Assembly (NCBI GenBank): GCA_030834835.1
Contig: JAUQXD010001347.1
Span: 1 to 6,845 of the forward strand
Length of the DNA stretch: 6,845 nucleotides
From: Thermoflexales bacterium
GTDB lineage: Bacteria > Chloroflexota > Anaerolineae > Fen-1058
Direction of reading: 5' to 3'
The translations under genes were made by a program, and so were the position numbers. Shown in pieces: positions 1 to 5,192 of this stretch. Within the stretch, counting starts at the first letter, position 1. Each line of letters begins with the position of its first letter. The notes under the pieces were generated by a model. It was not told the DNA's origin, ran no database searches, and saw only the letters and a program-made list of their open reading frames with translations.

Positions 1-1054
1 CATGATCCGGCGTGACAAAGCTGTTTTGCACCACCGGGTCGCGATTCAACAGCGGCGTGCCGTCTTCTTCACCGAAACCAGAGTGCACGATCCACAGGCG
101 GTCGATGATGCCGTCGCCGTCCAGATCATAGTTGGCCCAGTCGAAGCCGGGGATGGTGTTGCTGATGGCATTGACGCGATCGAGGGCATCGGTTACCAGA
201 TCGCGCGCATCGCCCGCGCCGGGAATCAGGCCGCCGCGCGACGTGCTGACGCCAGAGCGAGCGCCCGGGCACTGATCGGCGTCGTAATACCAGGTGGAGT
301 GCGGCACTTGCACCCAGCCGACCACATCGCCGGTGATGGTGTAGGTATTGGTCGACAGATCGCTAAAGTATTCTTTCACCGATTGGCCGATGAAACTTTC
401 GAAGACCGTCGAGTTGTCCTGGCGTGTGTAGCTGATGTTCACGCCGTTGCCAAACATGAAATCGGTGAACCACTGCTTGTTGAAGTCCGGCGTCCAGATA
501 GAGTCGCCCGACCGATCAGTGGCCGAGCGCGGCTTCTCGATCTGGTTGTGCAGCGGGCCGGTGTACGTAAACGTCTGCGTCTGGGTGATGATCTTCGAGC
601 AGTCACCCGCGCCAGTGCCAAGCTCGGCCGGATCAGCGATGCCCTTCGGATCCCACGTGCTGACGCCCTGCGTCCAGGTGAAAACATCGGTCCCGGCGAA
701 TTCAACCAGCACCACCAGCACCCGATCGGTGCCGGTTTGCGCTAACGAAGCCGCTTCGGCCGTCTGGCCGGCTTCCAGCATGCGCTGGCGTTCCATCATG
801 CGGGCTTTGTCCAGCGGGTTCGGTTGATCGATCGGTTTGACCGCTGCCGGTTTGGCCGACACTTTTACATCGCCAGTGCGCTCGGCGGTCGTGGTATCCG
901 CCGCCCGCGCTCCGGCCTGCGCATCGATTGACACAACGGTCTGCTCAGGCAGACTGCTGCGATTCAGGGTCGCGGCTGACAGAACGCCCACCAACCCCAG
1001 AACAACCGCCACGATCACCAGCGAATTCAAAACAACGTGTAATCTGCGCTGCAT
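1..1054 (-). CDS. Secreted M6-family (immune inhibitor A-like) metalloprotease, N-terminal part, cut by window edge
   Basis: The first 351 codons are present and the reading frame is still open at the left edge. The start is the ATG at 1054, preceded by AGGAGG (1063-1068) with 8 nt spacing. Residues 1-31 look like a Sec signal peptide: MQRR, a hydrophobic core of V, L, I, A and G residues, then SAA before a polar stretch. Residues about 32-110 are a low-complexity, propeptide-like region rich in Ala, Thr and Lys. The M6-like part then starts with VLVVLVEFAG and continues through SIWTPDFNKQWF, SVKEYFSD and TGDVVGWVQVP. It ends in DLDGDGIIDRLWIVHSGFGEED (residues 310-331), a calcium-loop-like Asp/Gly motif followed by the VHSG.GEE signature typical of InhA-type proteases. 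The HExxH zinc site normally follows shortly and would lie outside the window, so catalytic competence cannot be judged. Cys152 and Cys262 could form a disulfide. Likely role: extracellular protein degradation. It appears to be transcribed separately from the genes upstream. Confidence 0.85.
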   Translation of the reverse strand, partial: MQRRLHVVLNSLVIVAVVLGLVGVLSAATLNRSSLPEQTVVSIDAQAGARAADTTTAERTGDVKVSAKPAAVKPIDQPNPLDKARMMERQRMLEAGQTAEAASLAQTGTDRVLVVLVEFAGTDVFTWTQGVSTWDPKGIADPAELGTGAGDCSKIITQTQTFTYTGPLHNQIEKPRSATDRSGDSIWTPDFNKQWFTDFMFGNGVNISYTRQDNSTVFESFIGQSVKEYFSDLSTNTYTITGDVVGWVQVPHSTWYYDADQCPGARSGVSTSRGGLIPGAGDARDLVTDALDRVNAISNTIPGFDWANYDLDGDGIIDRLWIVHSGFGEEDGTPLLNRDPVVQNSFVTPDH

Positions 1055-1088
1055 ACGAGGTTCCTCCTAATGGGATGCGAAATTGACT

Positions 1089-1100
1089 GTAACAAGTTAC
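1089..1100. promoter_or_regulatory. 12-bp palindrome in the protease leader
   Basis: The sequence gtaac-aa-gttac is a perfect 5-bp inverted repeat with a 2-bp centre, 34 bp upstream of the protease start codon and just before its ribosome binding site. It could be an operator or a chance dyad. It is too short to form a terminator. Confidence 0.2.
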
Positions 1101-1269
1101 GGGCACATCAACTACAGCTGCACACCTTCGGCTCAGGGCGCGATCGACCTCCTTTCCGTTCCGTGTCAGCAAGGTCGCTATGATTGGGGACAACGGGGTT
1201 TATGCACAAAGAATTAACAAGAAGCACATCATAAATACAAACGAAACCAGATTGAAACCTCAAGAGTTC

Positions 1270-1298
1270 ATTCTCGTCCCGTCAGTAGGCGATGTCAA
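1270..1298 (-). promoter_or_regulatory. Candidate sigma70 promoter for the M6 protease gene, with dyad over the -35
   Basis: On the minus strand a perfect TTGACA (1298-1293) is followed after exactly 17 nt by GAGAAT (1275-1270), a 4/6 match to the -10 consensus. Transcription would start near 1262 and give a leader of roughly 208 nt before the ATG at 1054. The -35 lies inside the inverted repeat TGTCA-TGT-TGACA (1293-1305), which could be a repressor or activator site. This is the best-spaced match I found in the gene-free stretch, but it is consensus matching only. Confidence 0.35.
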
Positions 1299-1363
1299 CA
1301 TGACAGACGTCACATAGTTTCACCGACGAATGTCATGGCACGAACTACCTGATCAGTGAGGGC

Positions 1364-1480
1364 CTAGCAATTCTCAATTTGACCGAGGAGCAAGCACGCC
1401 CGCGTGCGCGCGAAGCGGGGCGCAAACCGGCGTCTGGGGACGCCTGACTCCTCATGTTCAAGCCAGAATGAGAATTGCTG
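1364..1480. mobile_element. 117-bp MITE-like nested inverted-repeat element flanked by 9-bp direct repeats
   Basis: The ends carry a perfect 11-bp inverted repeat, agcaattctca (1366-1376) and tgagaattgct (1469-1479). Immediately outside, the 9-mer agtgagggc occurs on both sides (1355-1363 and 1481-1489), as a target-site duplication would. Inside are a second stem, gaggag/ctcctc (1385-1390 with 1448-1453), and two perfect hairpins: gcacg/cgtgc (1394-1407) and ggcgtc/gacgcc with a 4-nt loop (1429-1444). Between them is the heptamer gcgaagc (1410-1416), known as an unusually stable DNA mini-hairpin. The element has no coding capacity. It lies 49 bp downstream of the hypothetical gene's stop, so its transcript could fold into a branched structure. 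A non-autonomous transposable element or REP/BIME-type repeat fits best. A structured RNA is the main alternative. Confidence 0.6.
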
Positions 1481-1529
1481 AGTGAGGGCATTCGATGTAA
1501 CGAGTCTATTCGGTGAGGTGATTGATGGG

Positions 1530-2051
1530 TTACAAAAGTTGCTGGAGATTGATGCCCGGCCCGACTCGATAGGTCTTCAACGCCCGGCGGAACCGAGCGG
1601 ACAGCTGCGGCCAATCGAACGGTTGAGGGTCGTCGGATGCCGCACGCTGCGCGTCGATCGATACAACGGCGATCGCCTGGTAACCGTAATCGCACACCGC
1701 AATCGGCGAGGCTTCGATGTCAATGTCGCGCGCGAAGATTTGCGCCTCATGCCCGCGCACGTTGCGGCCAAACACCTCAGAGCGCGGCATGGCATAGCCC
1801 TGGTCGGCCAGCCAGTCGAAGACGTGAGCGCCGTCGATGGTCAGCTGACGTTCGGTGACGATGCGCATGGGCGTGAAGATGAAGGGCTGATCGAACAACG
1901 CCACACCCAACGTGAGCGTCACTTCGCCCTGCGCGACGATCTCCCACTTCGATCGCTGCGCGACATCCAGCGCGCCGTCGCCTGTCAGCAGCAGCCCGCG
2001 AAAATCATACGCCACGCACACGCCCATCGAAGTGATCGCTAGATCAGTCAT
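1530..2051 (-). CDS. Hypothetical protein, 173 residues, family not recognised
   Basis: A complete frame from ATG (2051) to TAA. I do not recognise the family. There is no signal peptide, membrane segment or obvious catalytic motif. The composition suggests a soluble, beta-rich protein: alternating hydrophobic runs such as EVTLTLGVALF (residues 43-53), FIFTPMRIVTERQLTI (57-72) and SPIAVCDYGYQAIAVVSI (115-132). The C-terminal tail is more helical and basic (QLSARFRRALKTYR, 149-162). The start is the weakest point: no Shine-Dalgarno sequence lies directly upstream of 2051. Initiation may be coupled to a 14-codon reading frame ending 5 nt before it, or may occur internally at Met9. The gene follows pckA by 75 bp in the same direction, so co-transcription is possible, though a hairpin lies between them. 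Consistent codon-position GC bias supports a real gene. The function is unknown. Confidence 0.6.
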   Translation of the reverse strand: MTDLAITSMGVCVAYDFRGLLLTGDGALDVAQRSKWEIVAQGEVTLTLGVALFDQPFIFTPMRIVTERQLTIDGAHVFDWLADQGYAMPRSEVFGRNVRGHEAQIFARDIDIEASPIAVCDYGYQAIAVVSIDAQRAASDDPQPFDWPQLSARFRRALKTYRVGPGINLQQLL

Positions 2052-2069
2052 GTCAATCAGAGATTAAAG

Positions 2070-2114
2070 CACGGAGGACGCGGCGGTCTTCGCAGGTGCA
2101 TCGTATCCTCCGTG
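2070..2114. repeat. 9-bp-stem inverted repeat between pckA and the hypothetical gene
   Basis: cacggagga (2070-2078) and tcctccgtg (2106-2114) are perfect complements around a 27-nt loop. On the minus strand the second arm is followed by CTTTAATCT, too poor in T for a confident intrinsic terminator. The arm sequence resembles the CCACGGAGGACACGGAG-type intergenic repeats I recall as common in environmental bacterial genomes; that resemblance is from memory. The arm nearest pckA also forms a GGAGGA Shine-Dalgarno ahead of a 14-codon frame (2101 to 2057), so pairing would hide that site. Confidence 0.45.
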
Positions 2115-2126
2115 GTAACTGGTTTC

Positions 2127-3713
2127 TTAAATCGTCGGTCCGGCCGCGATGACTTCTGCCGCGGCCTGGTCTTTGTACTTACCGAAGTTCTTGACGAACA
2201 GAGCCGCGAGTTCGCGCGCCTTCTGATCGTAAGCCGCCTTGTCCGCCCACGTATTGCGCGGATTCAGTACCTCGGCGGGTACGGCGGGGCACGCCACCGG
2301 AATAGGCAAACCAAAGATCGGATCGAGTTCAGTGGGTACGTTATCCAGATCGCCATTGAGGGCCGCGTGCACCATCGCGCGCGTGTACGCGATCTTCATC
2401 CGATTGCCGACGCCGTACGGGCCACCGCTCCAGCCGGTGTTGACCAGCCACACTTGCGCTTGATGCCGCGCCAGTTTACGGCCCAACATCTCGGCATAGA
2501 CGGTGGGATGCAGCGGCAGAAACGGCGCACCGAAGCACGTACTGAACGTCGCCTGCGGCTCGGTGACGCCGCGCTCCGTGCCTGCGAGTTTGGCCGTGTA
2601 ACCGCTGAGGAAGTGATACATCGCCTGCGCGGGCGTGAGCTTGCTGATCGGCGGCAGCACACCAAATGCATCTGCCGTGAGGAACATGACGTTTCTGGGA
2701 TGCCCGCCCACGCCCGGAATCACCGCATTGCCGATGAAGTCGATCGGATATGCGGCGCGTGTATTCTCGCTGATTGTTTCCAGATCGAGCAGCAGCGATC
2801 GATCGGCGGGATCGATCGTGACGTTTTCCAGCACCGTGCCAAAGCGTCTGGTCGTCGCGTAAATCTCAGGCTCAGCCGTCGGCGATAGCTTAATCACCTT
2901 CGCGTAACAGCCGCCTTCGAAGTTAAACACACCGTTATCGCCCCAGCCGTGCTCGTCGTCGCCGATGAGGCCGCGCTGCGGATCGGCGCTCAACGTGGTC
3001 TTGCCCGTGCCCGACAGCCCGAAGAACAACGCCGTATCGCCGTCTGCTCCGATGTTGGCCGAGCAGTGCATAGGCAGCACGCCGCGCTTCGGCAGCAGAT
3101 AATTCAGCGTCGTAAAGATCGACTTCTTCACTTCACCCGCATAGCGCGTACCGATGATCAAGATCACTCGCTTCGCCAGGTTCAACGCGATGACGGTTTC
3201 GGTGCGCGTCTGATCGGTGGCCGGATCAGCCTTCATTTCCGGCACATGCAGAATGGTGAAGTCCGGCTTAAAGTCGCCCAGGTCGCTCGCTTCCGGCCGG
3301 ATAAACAGGTTGTTGGCAAACAGATTCGTCCACGCCACCTCGTCGATGAGGCGCACCCGCAACCGATAGGCCGGATCGGCACATGCATGTAGATCGCGCA
3401 CGAAAATCTCGCGCTCATTCAAATAGGCCAGCGCGCGGCGCTGCAGCTCGTCAAACTGGGTCTCGCTCAAAGCGTTGTTGTTGCCCCACCAGATGTCGGC
3501 CTCGCTCGACGCTTCGCGCACGGTGTATTTATCGTTGGGCGAGCGGCCCGTGTGCGGTCTGGTGATCGCCAGAAACGGGCCGTCTTTGGTCAATTGGCCT
3601 TCGCCGCGCCGGATGGCCGCCTCCACCAGTTCAGCAGGCGACAGGTTCCAGTGCACGGTTTTGGTCGGCGTCAGTCCGTGCAATTCGAGTCCGTACGTGC
3701 TTTGAATCCCCAT
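2127..3713 (-). CDS. pckA: Phosphoenolpyruvate carboxykinase (ATP)
   Basis: PckA catalyses oxaloacetate + ATP to phosphoenolpyruvate + CO2 + ADP in the cytosol (EC 4.1.1.49), the entry to gluconeogenesis or, in reverse, CO2 fixation into C4 acids. The 528-residue length is normal for the ATP family. Visible motifs: substrate-binding TGRSPNDK (Arg57), the GEVKKSIF lysines (Lys196/197), HCSANIG with the metal-ligand histidine (His216), P-loop GLSGTGKTTLS (232-242, Lys238), kinase-2 DDEHGW (252-257), ENTRAAYP with Arg319, and the GYTAKLAGTERG and NTGWSGGPYGVGNRM blocks. All expected catalytic residues are present. The ATG at 3713 has AAGGAG 6 nt upstream, a good ribosome binding site. The gene lies 43 bp after larA in the same direction, and mdh, whose product makes its substrate, is two genes upstream. 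This supports a malate-to-PEP operon. The coding sequence contains three CGATCG palindromes within 23 bp (2796-2818). Confidence 0.98.
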   Translation of the reverse strand: MGIQSTYGLELHGLTPTKTVHWNLSPAELVEAAIRRGEGQLTKDGPFLAITRPHTGRSPNDKYTVREASSEADIWWGNNNALSETQFDELQRRALAYLNEREIFVRDLHACADPAYRLRVRLIDEVAWTNLFANNLFIRPEASDLGDFKPDFTILHVPEMKADPATDQTRTETVIALNLAKRVILIIGTRYAGEVKKSIFTTLNYLLPKRGVLPMHCSANIGADGDTALFFGLSGTGKTTLSADPQRGLIGDDEHGWGDNGVFNFEGGCYAKVIKLSPTAEPEIYATTRRFGTVLENVTIDPADRSLLLDLETISENTRAAYPIDFIGNAVIPGVGGHPRNVMFLTADAFGVLPPISKLTPAQAMYHFLSGYTAKLAGTERGVTEPQATFSTCFGAPFLPLHPTVYAEMLGRKLARHQAQVWLVNTGWSGGPYGVGNRMKIAYTRAMVHAALNGDLDNVPTELDPIFGLPIPVACPAVPAEVLNPRNTWADKAAYDQKARELAALFVKNFGKYKDQAAAEVIAAGPTI

Positions 3714-3725
3714 GAGTCGCTCCTT

Positions 3726-3746
3726 GACGAGTAACGAGTGACGAGT
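3726..3746. repeat. Three-unit heptamer tandem array upstream of pckA
   Basis: Read on the minus strand, ACTCGTY occurs three times in tandem (ACTCGTC, ACTCGTT, ACTCGTC) and ends directly at the AAGGAG ribosome binding site of pckA. It occupies about half of the 43-bp larA-pckA gap. A different heptamer array fills the mdh-larA gap, so both junctions of this operon carry 7-bp repeats. Confidence 0.75.
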
Positions 3747-3756
3747 GATCCCACCA

Positions 3757-5157
3757 TCAGTGGTTGATCGCGATGGGTACAGTGTGTAAAGGATGCGGCA
3801 AATACAAAACGCGGGTCGGCCGCCCGATGATCTCTCGCGCCCGACCGAGCCCCGCCTCGATCGAGTCGACGGCCATCATCTTGCACGCGGTCACCACCTT
3901 GGGGCATTCACTGCCCACGATGATGATGTGATACTTCAACAGCACTTGCGCCAGCATGAAGGCGCGTTGTTCGCCGGCGTGACAGCCGTTGCGCCGAAAA
4001 TCATCGAGCAGTTGCTGAAGGTCGGTCGCGCTGGCGAGGGCTTCATAGAAGCGCCGCTCGCCTACGCCCTGCCCCGCGCCCTCCGGGCAACGCGCCTGAA
4101 TGATCAACACGCCACCTTCGCGCAGCGGCGGCGCAGCGCTCAAACCGATGTACGTCGCAGCGCGGCTGGCCTGATACAGGTTTACATCCTTTGGGGGATC
4201 AACCTTTGTGATAATCAGATCATACAACCGATCGACCGGGACTTCATGCCCCGATCGGGCTATTTTGATCAGCGCATCATGTACGGCGATCGGGTGACCG
4301 GCGCGTACAGCGATGGCTTCCCCCTCGCCATTCAGTACCACATTCACCACGAACTTCAGCCCGATCGCTGCTGCTGCCTCGCGCACAAACTGCTGAAACG
4401 GATTGCCGTCGATGCGGCCCAATCGCACGCCGGGATGATCCAGAAACTGCGGCCCGTGCGTGTACTCGATCGTGCTCTCGCCCCCGCAGCCGATGACGAC
4501 CGTCTTGCCCCCGCCCGAATAGCCCGCGTATTGATGCGGCTCCACCACACCCGTCGCGATGATGAGATCGCTGTTGAGCAATAGAGAGTTGAAGGTTGTG
4601 TCATTCCGAGCGAAGCGAGGAATCTCTCGCGCGGCAGGCGGCGTGGCTGGCCGGGCCTGAGATTCCTCGGCCTGTGACCCCGGAACACCTGCACCCAGGC
4701 CATGTCCGCTGCTTCGCAACGGTGGCCCGCCAGGCGCCGGCAGGTGCGGTGTGACACAGCAGGACGCATCATGATCGATCACGCGATACCGATCGACCAC
4801 GGCCTGGCCCAACTTCGCGATCTTCTCCTCGCGCGTGCTCGCTCGATGCAGCCCGGTGGCACACAGCAGCGTGATGTGATCATCAGGCACCCCGGCCGCT
4901 GCCAGTTCGCGCAAGATGGCCGGTACGAGGATTTGATCAGGGCACGCGCGCGTGGCATCGGTAAACACGATGCACACGCGCGCGTGTGGTGACACAAGTT
5001 CAGTCAGCCGCCCGGACTGCAAAGGTGCAGCCAGCGCCGCGCCGACTTCTCGTTCAAGATCGATCGGCGCAGCGAAATGGGGTTCAAGAGTGGTGAGCGA
5101 ACAATCGGGTGGGAGTGTACTGCGTAACCCGTACTGCGTGATCATACCGCTCACCAT
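3757..5157 (-). CDS. larA: LarA-family nickel-dependent 2-hydroxyacid racemase homologue, carrying an in-frame repeat insertion
   Basis: LarA enzymes interconvert D- and L-2-hydroxyacids such as lactate, and malate in some homologues, using a nickel-pincer nucleotide cofactor bound to a lysine. The key residues align with Lactiplantibacillus LarA as I recall it: TDATR (Arg70), CATGLHR (His104, acid/base), VEPHQYAGYSGGGK (His208 acid/base; Lys218 cofactor attachment, same 10-residue spacing), YTHGPQ (His234, same 26-residue spacing) and NLYQASR (Gln329; Arg332 where LarA has Lys). At 466 residues it is longer than the roughly 424 of LarA. The excess lies between His129 and His208 (79 residues against 41), where the protein reads as a translated repeat containing EIPRFARND. 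The frame stays open, so the protein may be functional with a loop insertion, or newly inactivated. Met1 lacks a ribosome binding site; Met5 (ATG at 5145) with GGTGAG upstream is a plausible real start. No larB, larC or larE is visible. The substrate is not determined. Confidence 0.85.
   Translation of the reverse strand: MVSGMITQYGLRSTLPPDCSLTTLEPHFAAPIDLEREVGAALAAPLQSGRLTELVSPHARVCIVFTDATRACPDQILVPAILRELAAAGVPDDHITLLCATGLHRASTREEKIAKLGQAVVDRYRVIDHDASCCVTPHLPAPGGPPLRSSGHGLGAGVPGSQAEESQARPATPPAAREIPRFARNDTTFNSLLLNSDLIIATGVVEPHQYAGYSGGGKTVVIGCGGESTIEYTHGPQFLDHPGVRLGRIDGNPFQQFVREAAAAIGLKFVVNVVLNGEGEAIAVRAGHPIAVHDALIKIARSGHEVPVDRLYDLIITKVDPPKDVNLYQASRAATYIGLSAAPPLREGGVLIIQARCPEGAGQGVGERRFYEALASATDLQQLLDDFRRNGCHAGEQRAFMLAQVLLKYHIIIVGSECPKVVTACKMMAVDSIEAGLGRAREIIGRPTRVLYLPHPLHTVPIAINH
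4597..4758. repeat. REP-like inverted-repeat element inside the larA coding sequence
   Basis: The outer ends are a 7-bp inverted repeat, tgtgtca (4597-4603) and tgacaca (4752-4758), spanning 162 bp, or exactly 54 codons (larA residues about 134-187). Inside is the motif tcattccgagcgaagcgagg (4601-4620). Its continuation cgaggaatctc (4616-4626) pairs perfectly with gagattcctcg (4659-4669). A further pair, cacctgc/gcaggtg (4686-4692 with 4740-4746), encloses a second gcttcgc heptamer (4711-4717). The attccgagcgaagcgagg core is one I remember as a dispersed repeat in many bacterial genomes, often mistranslated as EIPRFARND. The exact outer boundaries are uncertain because about 15 residues of the normal LarA sequence also seem to be missing. 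Confidence 0.7.
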
Positions 5158-5192
5158 CCATTACATATTACGCATTACGAATTATGCATTAC
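5158..5192. repeat. Five-unit heptamer tandem array filling the mdh-larA junction
   Basis: Read on the minus strand, five consecutive 7-mers follow the pattern GTAATNN (second unit ATAATTC). They begin at the last base of the final mdh lysine codon, supply the mdh TAA stop, and end on the base before the larA ATG. The array makes up the entire 31-bp intergenic spacer, so it also replaces any ordinary ribosome binding site for Met1 of larA. Confidence 0.8.

Larger units (their letters stand above)
1055..1529. other. 475-bp gene-free interval between the hypothetical gene and the protease gene
   Basis: No convincing coding region is seen on either strand. Open frames here overlap neighbouring genes in other frames and lack plausible starts or recognisable protein sequence. 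The interval holds the protease ribosome binding site, the 12-bp palindrome, the candidate promoter and, next to the hypothetical gene, the structured MITE-like element. The part from about 1200 to 1260 is noticeably AT-richer than the surrounding genes, which fits a regulatory region. An AGGAGGT on the minus strand near 1147-1153 has no start codon at a usable distance. Confidence 0.6.

Noticed and set aside
945..1193. 82-codon minus-strand frame overlapping the protease start
   Set aside because: It overlaps the protease signal-peptide region in another frame, has no ribosome binding site at its start, and has no family resemblance.
914..1680. Shared peptide VVSIDAQ in the protease and the hypothetical protein
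   Set aside because: The match covers only about 21 bp at roughly 17 identities and does not extend on either side. It is probably a chance resemblance, not a duplicated domain.
2051..2056. TTGACA overlapping the start of the hypothetical gene
   Set aside because: No acceptable -10 hexamer lies 16-18 nt downstream, and the hexamer overlaps the start codon.
2112..2888. Long plus-strand open frame opposite pckA
   Set aside because: It is antisense to a gene with complete family motifs, has an Arg/His-rich composition typical of the opposite strand of GC-rich genes, and shows no recognisable protein signature.
3793..4584. 263-codon plus-strand open frame opposite larA
   Set aside because: It is the mirror frame of the racemase gene, has no upstream ribosome binding site, and its sequence is an arginine/histidine-rich shadow.
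4597..4669. CRISPR or intrinsic terminator reading of the gag-rich inverted repeat inside larA
   Set aside because: There is only one copy of the unit, no regular spacers and no T-tract. It lies within an open coding frame, so a REP-like insertion explains it better.
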